Assembly (NCBI RefSeq): GCF_022647505.1
Contig: NZ_CP071409.1
Location: 1,922,001 to 1,986,000, forward strand
DNA length: 64,000 bases
Direction of reading: 5' to 3'
From: [Pantoea] beijingensis
Lineage (GTDB): Bacteria; Pseudomonadota; Gammaproteobacteria; Enterobacterales; Enterobacteriaceae
The notes beneath the pieces were generated by a model. It saw only the letters and a list, made by a program, of their open reading frames with translations, was not told the origin of the DNA and searched no databases. A program made the position numbers and the translations under genes. Shown in pieces: positions 51,003 to 61,600 of this stretch (the first letter of the stretch is position 1; every line of letters begins with the position of its first letter).

Positions 51003-51693
51003 GTAAATCAATCATCGCGTGCAGAAAGGTTTCGCTGGATTCATCAGCAGAGATCGCGGGGAGTTCGGCGGTGATACAGGGCAGGCTTAAATCGGCGCAC
51101 CAACTGCCAAATGACCCCGGTGTTGCATAACCGACGCTAGTGACCAGCGGGAGCGTCATTTTTTTGGCCAGCCACTGGCCAAGCATACTGGTGTGAGGAT
51201 CTTCAACGCAGCCCAGAGGCTCATGAAACGTAACGACCCATGCCGGTTTAAGTTGATGGATCAAATTACATAAAGCCTGCGTTTCTGGCTCAGAAGCGGG
51301 GGCATTTCCGGCAGATAAAATGACGTCCCGCTTTTCGGCTGCGCTGTTCCAGCGGTACACAGTATCGCCATGTTGCCAGTTAGCTGCGGGAAAATTGCGG
51401 TTGAGATCGACACCCTGCGCGTTTGCGCGTAGGCCCAGTTGGCACCCATCGGGATTCACCGCCAGGACTACATGATGACGCCGATGCGACGCTTGTAGGG
51501 TACGCATGGCGCAGGAGAGGGTCACAACGGCGGCTGTTTCATCACCGTGTGTGCCAGCCAGGATTAATCCGCTATCGTCATCGGCTTGGGGCGCAGGAAA
51601 CCAAAGTAGTGGAGCACCCAACCGTGATGCACCGTAATTTTCCATCTGAGCATCAAGCTTACCGCGCCGCGTTCGCGGATGTAACAAAGACAT
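50986..51693 (-). CDS. mpaA: Murein tripeptide amidase A
   Basis: MpaA cleaves the D-Glu–meso-DAP bond of murein tripeptide, producing L-Ala-D-Glu for YcjG. It is a zinc carboxypeptidase of family M14: zinc ligands are in LAGTHGDETA, and His in VVTFHEPLG; the catalytic Glu is in ITAELPAIS. 235 residues (E. coli 242). It converges on ycjG, with which it shares 17 bases. Confidence 0.93.
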   Translation of the reverse strand: MSLLHPRTRRGKLDAQMENYGASRLGAPLLWFPAPQADDDSGLILAGTHGDETAAVVTLSCAMRTLQASHRRHHVVLAVNPDGCQLGLRANAQGVDLNRNFPAANWQHGDTVYRWNSAAEKRDVILSAGNAPASEPETQALCNLIHQLKPAWVVTFHEPLGCVEDPHTSMLGQWLAKKMTLPLVTSVGYATPGSFGSWCADLSLPCITAELPAISADESSETFLHAMIDLLTWQP

Positions 51694-52112
51694 AATGTAA
51701 CCCCTGAACTTATCACCTACCCAATAAGATGTTCTACGCTAGCGGAAAGACGGGCTGGCGGCAATCACCCTCCGATACGAGGATCGTTTTCAGTGACGAT
51801 CATCTGTTTTAAGACGCTTTATTGATGTCGGGTGCGCAGATTTTAATCAAACACGCCGCTGAACCAGGGGAAATATGTGAGCCCGATCGTTTCGCGTAAA
51901 ATAGCTATTTATCGATCAATGATTTGCGCTAAAGTGCCAGACAATATGATTTATCCTGGACATTTAAGTAACAACAAACGGGATCTGTGTTGGCTGGCTA
52001 TGCGCTGCTCAACATCGCGTAGGACGCACTAAAGTCAGTGAACAAATGTGGCCGGACCAGGTCTCTTCGGGATAATTTTTTTTATTTTCCTTCGACAGGC
52101 TAAGGGTAAGTA
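51694..52112. other. mpaA–mppA intergenic region
   Basis: About 420 bases between divergent genes. It must contain both promoters. In E. coli further genes lie here (ymjC/ycjY/ycjZ region); none remain. No RNA or repeat was recognised. Confidence 0.4.
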
Positions 52113-53732
52113 ATGATGACACCTTTTCGCTTTACGTTAGGCGCACTGCTGGCCGCCTGCGCAACTTCCTCTGTTCTGGCGGCCACCGTGCCGACGGGAA
52201 CCGCGTTGGCAGAGCGGCAGGAAATTGTTCGTCATATTAAGGACGAACCGGCATCGCTCGATCCGGTAAAGGCGGTAGGATTACCTGAAATTCAGGTTCT
52301 TCGCGATCTGTTTGAAGGCCTCACTAATCAGGACGCACAGGGAAATATCATCCCAGGAGTTGCGCAGAACTGGCAAAGTAATGACAGTAAAAGCTGGATT
52401 TTCACCTTACGTAAAGATGCAAAGTGGTCAAACGGCGATCCGGTAACGGCCAGTGATTTTGTCTACAGTTGGCGCCGGCTGGTCGATCCCGTGAACACAT
52501 CGTCTTTTGCCTGGTTTGCCGAACTGGCCGGTATCTCTAATGCTGGCGCCATTACCAAAGGTGAAATGACGCCAGATAAACTTGGGGTGGTTGCACTCGA
52601 TGCTTACCACCTAAAAGTCACGCTTGAAAAGCCGGTGCCTTATTTTGTTAGCCTGACAGCCAATGTCAGTCTCTTCCCTGTGCCGCAAAAAGTGGTTGAT
52701 GCGCACGGGAGTGACTGGACTAAAACCAGTAACCTGGTTGGGAACGGAGCCTATAAACTTCAGGAACGGGTAGTAAATGAAAAGCTGGTATTGGTGCCTA
52801 ATGAACACTATTGGGACAATGCGCATTCCGTTCTGACAAAAGTGACCTTTCTCCCCATCAATGAAGAATCCAGTGCCACCAAGCGTTATCGGGCTGGGGA
52901 TATTGATATTACGGAGTCCTTCCCTAAAAACCTTTATGCGTTGCTGAAGAAACAGATTCCTGCTGAAGTTTATACTCCCGACCAACTGGGCACCTATTAT
53001 TACGCCTTTAATACCCGGAAAGGGCCGACGGCTGATGTGCGAGTACGTAAAGCGCTCTCCTGGACCATCGATCGCAACATCATTGCGCAGAAGGTGTTAG
53101 GTACCGGGGAAAAACCCGCCTGGCACTTTACACCTGATGTCACATCGGGCTTCAGGCCAAAGCAGAGTATTCTGCAGCAGTACTCCCAGGAGGAGTTAAA
53201 TGCTCAGGCAAAAGCGCTACTGGCAGCAGCGGGCTACGGCCCGACAAAACCGCTAAACCTGACGTTGCTGTATAACACGTCAGAAAATCACCAGAAAATT
53301 GCCATTGCAGTCGCATCAATGTGGAAAAAGAACCTGGGGATTAATGTGAAATTACAGAATCAGGAGTGGAAAACCTATATCGACAGCCGTAACAGCGGTA
53401 ACTTTGACGTGATCCGCGCTTCATGGGTGGGGGACTATAATGAACCTTCAACCTTCCTGAGTCTGTTAGGCTCCCGACACAGCGGTAATATCGCGAAATT
53501 CAGTAACGCCGAGTACGACGCGGTATTAGATAAAGCAAGCCGGGAAAGTAATGCTGCTGCGCGTAATGATGATTACAACCAGGCGGAGCAACTCATCGCC
53601 GATCAGGCTCCTATTGCGCCGATTTATCAATATACTAATGGCCGCTTGATCAAGCCGTGGGTGAAAGGCTATCCGATCGAAAATCCTGAAGATGTGGCTT
53701 ATAGCCATGAGTTGTACATCCTTAAGCACTAG
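52113..53732 (+). CDS. mppA: Murein peptide-binding protein MppA
   Basis: A periplasmic SBP family 5 protein binding L-Ala-γ-D-Glu-meso-DAP and delivering it to the Opp transporter. The signal peptide ends near SSVLA-ATVP (residue 23-24). The conserved segments RHIKDEPASLDPVKAVG, LRDLFEGLTNQDAQGNIIPG, VGNGAYKL and ASWVGDYNEPSTFLSLLGS are those of OppA/MppA. 539 residues (E. coli 537); ATG 52116 is an equally good start. It completes the murein-peptide recycling cluster with ycjG and mpaA. Confidence 0.92.
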   Translation: MMTPFRFTLGALLAACATSSVLAATVPTGTALAERQEIVRHIKDEPASLDPVKAVGLPEIQVLRDLFEGLTNQDAQGNIIPGVAQNWQSNDSKSWIFTLRKDAKWSNGDPVTASDFVYSWRRLVDPVNTSSFAWFAELAGISNAGAITKGEMTPDKLGVVALDAYHLKVTLEKPVPYFVSLTANVSLFPVPQKVVDAHGSDWTKTSNLVGNGAYKLQERVVNEKLVLVPNEHYWDNAHSVLTKVTFLPINEESSATKRYRAGDIDITESFPKNLYALLKKQIPAEVYTPDQLGTYYYAFNTRKGPTADVRVRKALSWTIDRNIIAQKVLGTGEKPAWHFTPDVTSGFRPKQSILQQYSQEELNAQAKALLAAAGYGPTKPLNLTLLYNTSENHQKIAIAVASMWKKNLGINVKLQNQEWKTYIDSRNSGNFDVIRASWVGDYNEPSTFLSLLGSRHSGNIAKFSNAEYDAVLDKASRESNAAARNDDYNQAEQLIADQAPIAPIYQYTNGRLIKPWVKGYPIENPEDVAYSHELYILKH

Positions 53733-53889
53733 GTAAAAAGAGCAATTGTAGATTGTTATCAAATGAGTTTGATGCGGAAATCGCCGCCTTCTACGGGGCA
53801 TTAACATTTTGTGAAAAAGTGGCATATTGCATCTACCTGGTGTCAGGCTAGACTGTATCGTATTGATTATGTTGATGCCGGGGCATGAT

Positions 53890-54873
53890 GTGGACGTTAT
53901 TGAAGGTAAAGCGCTGCAGGTTTCTGATGCAATCATCTCTTGCCAGCTTGATGGAAAGGGCGGGCTGATCCCGATTGAAGATAAGGATGTGATCAATTGC
54001 GATCGCCCTTGCTGGCTTCACCTTAACTACACTCGCCGTGAAAGCGCGGACTGGTTGATGTCTACGCCGCTATTACCTGATTCGGTGCGGGCGGCTCTCT
54101 CTGGTGACAGTATGCGCCCGCGGGTCAGTAAGTTAAGCGATGGCTTCATGATCACGCTACGCAGTGTCAATTTAAACACGGAATCACGTCCCGATCAGTT
54201 GGTTGCTATCCGGGTATTTATCAATGAAAAACTCATTATTTCCACGCGGCGACGTAAAGTTTTTGCTATTGATGAGGTGTTATCCGATCTACAAAATGGC
54301 AACGGTCCTGTGGATGGGGGAAGCTGGCTGGTTGATGTCTGTGAAGCGCTGACCGATCACGCCAGTGAATTTATTGAGCAATTGCATGATAAAATCATTG
54401 AGCTGGAGGATGCTTTACTGGAGCAGCAGGTGCCGGCACGCGGTGAATTAGCGCTAATACGTAAACAGATCATTGTCATGCGACGTTACATGGCGCCACA
54501 GCGCGATGTCTATGCCCGCCTTGCCAGCGAGCGTTTGGCATGGATGGATGACAACGAACGACGGCGTATGCAGGAAATTTCCGACCGGTTGGGGAGGGGA
54601 TTGGATGATCTGGATGCCAGCGTGGCACGTACAGCGGTATTAGCCGATGAAATTACGACCATTATGGCGGATGCGATGAATCGTCGAACCTATACTATGT
54701 CGCTACTGGCGATGGTGTTTCTGCCGACAACATTCCTTACCGGGCTGTTTGGCGTTAACCTTGGTGGTATTCCCGGTGGGGCATGGCGCTATGGTTTTAG
54801 TGTTTTTTGTCTGCTGCTGGTGCTACTGGTCCTGGGTGTTGCATGGTGGTTAAGAAGACGTAAATGGTTGTGA
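53890..54873 (+). CDS. zntB: Zinc transport protein ZntB (CorA family)
   Basis: ZntB is a pentameric CorA-type channel moving zinc across the inner membrane. The long cytoplasmic domain is followed by two C-terminal helices with the [11 protein letters not shown] loop in place of the GMN motif, as is usual for ZntB. GTG 53890 is chosen: it yields 327 residues, exactly as E. coli, with GGGG before it; upstream in-frame starts (53827, 53869, 53875) add unmatched residues. The fnrS gene follows. Confidence 0.93.
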   Translation: MDVIEGKALQVSDAIISCQLDGKGGLIPIEDKDVINCDRPCWLHLNYTRRESADWLMSTPLLPDSVRAALSGDSMRPRVSKLSDGFMITLRSVNLNTESRPDQLVAIRVFINEKLIISTRRRKVFAIDEVLSDLQNGNGPVDGGSWLVDVCEALTDHASEFIEQLHDKIIELEDALLEQQVPARGELALIRKQIIVMRRYMAPQRDVYARLASERLAWMDDNERRRMQEISDRLGRGLDDLDASVARTAVLADEITTIMADAMNRRTYTMSLLAMVFLPTTFLTGLFGVNLGGIPGGAWRYGFSVFCLLLVLLVLGVAWWLRRRKWL

Positions 54874-54919
54874 TAAAACAAATAATTAATTGCGTAAAAC
54901 AGAGAAAGCGGAAAAAAAA

Positions 54920-54933
54920 GTGATCGACATCAA
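54920..54933 (+). promoter_or_regulatory. FNR box of fnrS
   Basis: GTGATCGACATCAA matches TTGAT-N4-ATCAA at nine of ten positions. Its centre lies about 42 bases before the predicted fnrS 5' end, the class II activator position. CAGAAT (54956-54961) would be the -10 box. Confidence 0.85.
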
Positions 54934-54968
54934 TAAAACCGCTACTGCTTTGGCGCAGAATCAGTTCC

Positions 54969-55089
54969 GCAGGTGAATGCAACGTCAAGCGATGGGCGTT
55001 GCGCTCCTTAATTGTCTTACTTCCATTTTCGAATTACTGCATAGCACTTTTAATTCGTACGACGCCGGCTTATTTGGCCGGCTTTTTTT
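54969..55089 (+). ncRNA. fnrS: FnrS small RNA
   Basis: FnrS is made under anaerobic conditions through FNR and represses messages of aerobic metabolism with Hfq. The 5' part (GCAGGTGAATGCAACGTCAA, 54969-54988) and the internal segments AATTACTGCATAGCAC and ATTCGTACGACGCCG are the same as in E. coli FnrS. The transcript ends with a GCCGGC stem (55064-55069/55077-55082) and seven T. The length of 121 bases and the location after zntB also agree with E. coli. Confidence 0.95.
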
Positions 55090-55206
55090 ATGGTTTGTCG
55101 GCTCGTCCTGTCGTTCCTATACTTACCTTTCTAGTTAATAGCCGCACGGCATCCCGTGATTACATTGGTCATGCGCCTATTATTCAGGAATACGAGAGGA
55201 GGAAGC

Positions 55207-55371
55207 ATGTTTATGCTTAATAACGCTGAATGTTTACACATGTCAGATCCGGTTCCCACCGACCCTGTGCCCATACCTAATCCGATTCCACAACCCCAGC
55301 CGATACCTGAACCACCACCGACAGAGCCGGACCCCCACCCAATCATCGATCCACCGCCGTACGTCTGGTAA
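55207..55371 (+). CDS. Proline-rich microprotein
   Basis: A 54-residue protein with a very strong ribosome binding site (GAGAGGAGGAA) before ATG 55207. After MFMLNNAECLH it consists of repeated DPVP/IPNPIPQPQPIPEPPP units, with about a third proline, and ends PPPYVW. E. coli encodes a similar proline-rich small protein (YnaL) which I believe is in this region, but this was not verified, so no symbol is given. No membrane segment. Function unknown. Confidence 0.65.
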   Translation: MFMLNNAECLHMSDPVPTDPVPIPNPIPQPQPIPEPPPTEPDPHPIIDPPPYVW

Positions 55372-55426
55372 TGATTGTTCAGCGGGCAGACCTCTTTTCC
55401 TTGCTGAAGAGAGGTCTGCGTCAGTA

Positions 55427-56362
55427 TCATCTAATTTCTAAAATATCCAGTCGCTGGGCAGATGACATCTCATCGTCATCTTGCGGTTGCCATCCCGCAG
55501 GCTGGACCGGCAGGGGTTCACGATCGAAAGCCAGATCGCCTCCGTCAACCACCTCACTTCCATGTTGAATGCCTTTAAAATCAAATAGCGCAGTATCTGC
55601 CAGATGCGAAGGAACAACATTTTGCATTGCGCTAAACATCGTTTCAATACGCCCGGGATAACGCTTATCCCAGTCACGCAGCATATCGGCAATAACCTGA
55701 CGCTGAAGGTTAGGTTGAGAGCCGCACAAATTGCACGGAATAATCGGATATTCGCGCGCAATCGCAAAACGTTCGATATCTTTTTCCCGGCAGTAAGCCA
55801 GTGGTCGAATAACAATGTGCTTGCCGTCATCACTCATTAACTTAGGCGGCATGCCTTTCATTTTTCCGCCATAGAACATATTCAGGAAAAGCGTTTGAAG
55901 AATATCATCCCGATGGTGGCCGAGGGCGATTTTAGTGGCACCTAACTCGCTGGCAGTACGATAAAGAATACCCCTGCGAAGACGAGAACACAGGGAACAA
56001 GTGGTTTTACCTTCCGGGATCTTATCTTTAACGATCGCGTAGGTGTTTTCTTCAACAATTTTGTATTCAACACCTAACGTTTCAAGGTATTGCGGCAGGA
56101 TATGCTGAGGAAAACCTGGCTGTTTCTGATCCAGGTTAACGGCTACAAGTGAAAAGGAAATAGGGGCGCTTTTCTGCAGGCTGCTCAGCATTTCCAGCAT
56201 GGTATAACTGTCCTTGCCGCCGGACAGACAAACCATAATGCGGTCACCATCTTCGATCATATTAAAATCAGCGATAGCCTCGCCAACATGACGGCGCAGG
56301 CGTTTCTGCAGTTTATTCAGATTGTACTGCTCTTTTTTTGTGGTTTCTTGATTTTGTTGCAT
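55427..56362 (-). CDS. ttcA: tRNA 2-thiocytidine(32) synthetase TtcA
   Basis: TtcA thiolates cytidine 32 of some tRNAs using ATP and a [4Fe-4S] cluster. The PP-loop SGGKDS (residues about 47-52) and two CxxC pairs, CSLC and CNLC, which ligate the cluster, are visible. 311 residues, E. coli 311. ATG 56362 has no clear Shine-Dalgarno but the MQQNQ...[15 protein letters not shown]-terminus is conserved. Confidence 0.96.
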   Translation of the reverse strand: MQQNQETTKKEQYNLNKLQKRLRRHVGEAIADFNMIEDGDRIMVCLSGGKDSYTMLEMLSSLQKSAPISFSLVAVNLDQKQPGFPQHILPQYLETLGVEYKIVEENTYAIVKDKIPEGKTTCSLCSRLRRGILYRTASELGATKIALGHHRDDILQTLFLNMFYGGKMKGMPPKLMSDDGKHIVIRPLAYCREKDIERFAIAREYPIIPCNLCGSQPNLQRQVIADMLRDWDKRYPGRIETMFSAMQNVVPSHLADTALFDFKGIQHGSEVVDGGDLAFDREPLPVQPAGWQPQDDDEMSSAQRLDILEIR

Positions 56363-56841
56363 AATTTAACGACTCATTGCAATGTGGGGCATGAAAGCTG
56401 TTGTTCCAGCTTAGCGTTAAGTATAGAAATTGTTTCGTTACTCATTTCTTTCGCCCGGACTCCGTATACGTCATATATCGCTCACCCTCTGGTTAGTGAT
56501 AAAAGAGGAGCCCGCGCCAGCTGACAAAAGCCTGCAGGTAAAAGTCTGTCGCGTATGGTACGGATTACGACGCCGAATGCCAACGCGTTTTATCAATGCT
56601 TTCCGGTGTGCCCCCTGCAATTGCTGATACAGTCAGATGCACCGGTCATCCCCCCCGAAACATCGCCTCGCAAACAGATGGCAAAGGAAGCTGTTAGGAT
56701 GGGCTTGGGTGCTTAATGACAAAGATTGCTATCTGATTAATTGACTACTGATTTCATCACTCCGCCGAATGGTGCAGGTAAACGGGACTTTTCTGGTAAA
56801 CTGCGCGCCACGATCCCCCGATTTTATGTAGAGAGTTTTCC
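56363..56841. other. ttcA–dbpA intergenic region
   Basis: About 480 bases between divergent genes. Frames in it carry no recognisable motif, and no conserved RNA was identified. The dbpA promoter should be at the right end. Confidence 0.4.
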
Positions 56842-58221
56842 GTGACCGCTTTTTCAACCCTGACGACACTGCCCGCCAGCCAGCTTGCCAATCTCGAAGA
56901 GATGGGTTACCAAACCATGACACCGATTCAGGCAGCGGCGCTTCCGGCCATACTGGCCGGACATGATGTCCGTGCGCAGGCCAAAACGGGGAGCGGAAAA
57001 ACCGCTGTTTTTGGTCTTGGCATTCTCCAGACCATTGATGCTTCAAGTTTTGTCACCCAGTCGCTGGTGTTGTGTCCAACGCGTGAACTGGCGGACCAGG
57101 TGACCAAAGAGCTGCGTCGACTGGCGCGTTTTACCCAAAACATCAAAATTCTGACGCTGTGCGGTGGCCAGCCAGTGGGAGCACAGCGTGACTCTTTAGT
57201 TCACGCGCCGCACATTGTGGTAGGTACACCGGGCCGTATCATCGATCATCTCAAACGTGAAACCCTGAAACTGAATAGTCTGAAAAGTCTGGTGCTGGAT
57301 GAAGCCGACCGCATGCTGGAGATGGGATTTCGTGAGGATATCGACGACATCATCAGCTTTGCGCCGTCTACTCGGCAAACGTTACTGTTTTCCGCTACCT
57401 GGCCGCAGAGCATTGCGCAGATTAGTCAACGCATCCAGCGTGATCCGCTAACCATTGAAACCGGGGACGTATCCGAGCTGCCAACGATTGAGCAAACATT
57501 CTATGAAGCCGGGAATCGAGAAAAAGTAGCGCTGCTGGCGGGCCTGTTGAGTACGCAGCAACCTAAATCCTGTGTAGTATTTTGTAATACTAAACGTGAA
57601 TGTGACGATATTGCTGAAGCGCTGGAAGGTCATAATATTAGCGCGCTGGCATTGCACGGCGATCTTGAACAGCGCGATCGCGATCGGGTATTGATCCAGT
57701 TTGCCAATGGTAGCTGTCGGGTGCTGGTTGCGACCGATGTGGCTGCGCGCGGCCTGGACATTAAAGAACTGGCGCTGGTGGTTAACTACCAGCTTGCTTT
57801 TGATCCTGAGGTACACGTTCACCGTATTGGCCGTACCGCGCGTGCGGGGCAGCATGGTGAAGCGGTGAGTTTTGTAGCGGCGGATGAGATGGTAAGAGCG
57901 CATGCGCTGGAAGATTATCTGCAGATGACACTGAACTGGCAACCGAATGCGGCGTTGAAGTCAGCGCCCATCGTGGCGCTACCGGCTGAAATGTCGACTT
58001 TATGCATCGAAGGTGGACGGAAAGCTAAAATTCGTCCGGGTGATATTCTGGGTGCGCTAACCGGCGAGGCTGGATTGAACGCAGAGGTCGTGGGTAAGAT
58101 CGCTATCACCACCACCCATGCTTATGTTGCCATTCGGCAAGATGCGGCCCGCCAGGCGATGAAACAGCTTCAGCAAGTGAAAATCAAAGGTAAAAGCTGT
58201 CGCGTTCAGTTACTAAAGTAA
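56842..58221 (+). CDS. dbpA: ATP-dependent RNA helicase DbpA
   Basis: DbpA is a DEAD-box helicase that is specific for hairpin 92 of 23S rRNA in 50S assembly. Motifs I (AKTGSGKT), II (DEAD in VLDEADRM), III (SAT) and VI (HRIGRTARAG) are present, and the C-terminal DbpA-type RRM has ALTGEAGLNAEVVGKIAI. GTG 56842 gives 459 residues; E. coli has 457, with the same TAFSTL start. Transcribed away from ttcA. Confidence 0.96.
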   Translation: MTAFSTLTTLPASQLANLEEMGYQTMTPIQAAALPAILAGHDVRAQAKTGSGKTAVFGLGILQTIDASSFVTQSLVLCPTRELADQVTKELRRLARFTQNIKILTLCGGQPVGAQRDSLVHAPHIVVGTPGRIIDHLKRETLKLNSLKSLVLDEADRMLEMGFREDIDDIISFAPSTRQTLLFSATWPQSIAQISQRIQRDPLTIETGDVSELPTIEQTFYEAGNREKVALLAGLLSTQQPKSCVVFCNTKRECDDIAEALEGHNISALALHGDLEQRDRDRVLIQFANGSCRVLVATDVAARGLDIKELALVVNYQLAFDPEVHVHRIGRTARAGQHGEAVSFVAADEMVRAHALEDYLQMTLNWQPNAALKSAPIVALPAEMSTLCIEGGRKAKIRPGDILGALTGEAGLNAEVVGKIAITTTHAYVAIRQDAARQAMKQLQQVKIKGKSCRVQLLK

Positions 58222-58323
58222 CTGACTCGTAGCAATCGGGGCTATGTTCATAGCCCCGACGCGAAAAGCGAGCCTTGCCTGCCTCAGCACGTTTATGCCG
58301 GAAGCAGGGCGCAGCTGCAAAAT

Positions 58324-58611
58324 TTAAAAAACGTTGACTTCAGCAGGCTGCTTAAGCAGAGATTCTGTATCAACAATGACCTTTTGGAGATGAGGCTGCT
58401 GGTTATGATGGTCAAGCGCTGCCTGATCCTTCCAGGTCTCATGGAATAAGAAAACGTTTCCATCTTCAATGCTGCGATACAGATCGTAATGAATACAGCC
58501 TTCTTCGGCGCGGCTTGGGGCAAGAACGTTAGTTAATACTTTTTTTAGCGCATCGGCCTTGCCCGGTTGTGCCACAAACTTTGCGATTACTAATTTCGTA
58601 TTGTTGCTCAT
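58324..58611 (-). CDS. ABM-domain monooxygenase-like protein
   Basis: A 95-residue protein of the antibiotic biosynthesis monooxygenase (ABM/YgiN-like) family, forming dimeric ferredoxin-like barrels. Typical are IAKFVAQPGKADALKKVL, EEGCIHYDLYRS and FLFHETWKDQAALDHHNQQPH. The substrate is unknown; relatives act on quinones. ATG 58611 is preferred over 58617 because GAGG then has a spacing of six bases. It lies downstream of ydbK on the same strand with a 42-base gap, so it may be cotranscribed. Confidence 0.8.
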   Translation of the reverse strand: MSNNTKLVIAKFVAQPGKADALKKVLTNVLAPSRAEEGCIHYDLYRSIEDGNVFLFHETWKDQAALDHHNQQPHLQKVIVDTESLLKQPAEVNVF

Positions 58612-58659
58612 GTTCATCCTCTATATTTATTGAACCAGACTCTGCTGGCAAAGGGCGCA

Positions 58660-61600
58660 TTACCCGTCAATTTTATCGCTTTTACCAGCCATTTGCGCGA
58701 GTAACGCATAACGGCGTTTTACATCTTCTGCCGCATCATGCCATAGCTGTTTAGCCACTTCAGGCTGTTGCGTGTTTAATCTTCTGAAACGTTGCTCATT
58801 CATCAGCGCATCATCCAGTTCACTAGAAGGTGGACGGGAATCAAGGGAAAGCGGCAACTTGCCTTCATCAGCACGTCGCGGATCAAAACGATAAAGTGGC
58901 CAGAAGCCGGACGCAGTAAGCTGACGCATTTGATCGTGGCTCAGCGCCAAATCATAGCCATGCTCTTCACATGGGCTGTAGGCAATAATCAGCGAAGGGC
59001 CAGGCCATGACTCCGCTTCCTGAATGGCTTTCACTGTTTGATTCAACTGTGCGCCGAGTGAAATCTGTGCGACATAAACATGGCCGTACATCATCATACT
59101 TACGCCTAAGTCTTTACGTGATTTGCGTTTTCCATGTTCGCCAAATTTGGTCACAGCCCCCAGCGGGGTGGCCTTAGAGGCTTGACCGCCGGTGTTGGAA
59201 TAGCATTGGGTATCAAGTACCAAAATATTGACGTTCTCCGTCAGACTAAGGACATGATCAAGCCCACCAAAGCCAATATCGTAAGCCCAACCATCCCCCC
59301 CAATCAACCAAATCGATTTATCAACCAGCGCATCAGCATCGGTAATTAATTGCCGGGCAGCAGGCTCATCTACGTGACTTAGCAGCGCACGTAGTTCCGC
59401 GATCTGCTGACGGCGCTGTTCTGTCGTGACGCTGTCACTTTTTAATGCTTCCAGCAATGTCTCTGGCAGGCGGTCGGCATAACTCTCCAGCAGACGAGTA
59501 ACGCGGTGACGGTGTTGATCGACGGTTAGACGAAAACCTAAGCCAAACTCAGCATTGTCTTCAAAAAGCGAGTTAGCCCACGCGGGGCCTCGACCGTCGG
59601 CGTTAGTGGTGTAAGGTGTAGAAGGAAGGTTGCCACCATAAATTGATGAGCAACCGGTGGCGTTAGCAATCAATAGTCTATCGCCATACAGTTGGGTCAG
59701 TAACTTGATGTAAGGTGTTTCACCGCAGCCGGAACAGGCGCCGGAATATTCAAATAATGGTGAGATCAACTGTGATGTACGAATATCAATACGCTCGAGC
59801 TGAGCGGCATCGATTTCAGGTAGATTGAGGAAGAAATCATAGTTCTCTTTTTCTTCTTCAACGTGGTCAAGGCGCGACATCATATTGATGGCTTTAATTG
59901 ACGGATCCTGCCGATCTTTTGCCGGACAAACTTCTACGCACAGGTTGCATCCAGTGCAATCTTCCGGTGCGACCTGCAGCACATATTTTTGCCCGCGCAT
60001 ATCGCGTGCTTTTACATCAAGAGATTGCAACTGGTCCGGTGCATCTGCCAGTGCTTGCGGCTGTACAACTTTGGCGCGAATAGCCGAATGGGGGCAAGCT
60101 GCAACGCAGTGGTTGCATTGGGTGCACAGTTCGGGCTTCCAGATTGGCACTTCTTCCGCAATATTCCGTTTTTCCCATTGCGTGGTTCCTGTCGGCCAGG
60201 TGCCGTCCGGCGGTAGTGCAGATACCGGGAGGGCATCGCCCAATCCTGCCAGCATGGCTGCGGTAACGGTTTTAACAAAATCAGGGGCGGCATCGGAAAC
60301 CACAGGCGGGCGCACCGGGCTAGTGCTATCAACGGGCTCAAGTGGCACAGGCTGTATGGCCTCCTGTGCAGTTGCAAGCGCCTGCCAGTTGCGTTCAACC
60401 AGTTCCTGGCCTTTACTGCTGTAACTGTTAGCAATGGCATTTTGCAGCGCGGCCAGCGCCGTCTCACCGGGTAGAATCTGGGTTAACTGGAAGAATGCCA
60501 TCTGCATAACGGTGTTAATACGTGCGCCGAGCTGGCAGTCACGGGCGATTCTCGCCGCGTTGATCACGTAGAATCGCGCCTGTTTCTGATTCAGTACCGC
60601 CTGTACTTCCTGGGGCAGGCGTGACCAGACCTCGTGGGCTGCATATGGCGTATTAAGCAGAAAAATACCACCGGGTTTTAGCTGCTCCGCCATTTGATAT
60701 TTATCGATAAATTGCAGTTGGTGGCAGCCAACAAAATCGGCGCTATTAATCAGATATGCAGAGTGGATTGGCCGATCGCTTACTCGCAGATGAGAAACGG
60801 TTAACCCGCCCGCTTTTTTTGAATCATAGACAAAATAGCCCTGCACATTGAGCGGCGTCGCATTACCAATAATTTTGATGTTATTTTTGGTGGCGGAGAC
60901 ACTGCCATCGCTGCCCAGTCCGTAGAATAGTGCTTCCAGCTTCGCATGGTTTGGTAACGCATGTTCGGGTAGAGGAAGCGATAGATGTGTCACATCGTCA
61001 TAAATGCCGACGGTAAAGCGCGCTGGGGGATGATCACCGGCCAGAGCATGAAATACCGCCAGGACGCACTCGGGACCGAATTCTTTTGAGGATAGGCCAT
61101 AACGTCCGCCGATGATGCGCGGCATGCTGCGACGCTCTCCACGGCTGAAGGCTTCAGCCACTGCGGTCATCACATCAAGATAGAGGGGTTCCGCCAGTGC
61201 GCCGGGTTCTTTTGTGCGGTCGAGTACCGCGATACTTTTCACGCTTGTCGGTATAACTTGCAGTAAATGTTGCGCTGAAAAGGGGCGATAAAGGCGGATT
61301 TTCACCACGCCGACCTTGTCACCCTGCTGTAGCAATTCATCAATGACTTCTTCGCATGTACCAATGGCTGATCCCATTAGCACGATTACGCGCTCTGCTT
61401 GTGGATGACCATAGTATTCAAAAGGATAATAGCGGCGTCCTGTTTCTCCTTCGAACGCCTCCATCGCCTGTTCGACATGTGCGAACGTGGCGTTGTACCA
61501 GGGATTAGTGGCTTCGCGTGACTGAAAATAGGTATCGGGATTGGCTGAAGTACCGCGTATCACAGGATTATCAGGCGACAGAGCACGTTGACGATGTGCA

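Noticed and set aside
55131-55430. 99-codon minus-strand glycine-rich frame
   Set aside because: It is the complement of the proline-rich microprotein, which has the better ribosome binding site.
59885-60424. 179-codon plus-strand frame opposite ydbK
   Set aside because: Antisense shadow inside the iron-sulfur domain of the oxidoreductase; composition follows the complementary gene.
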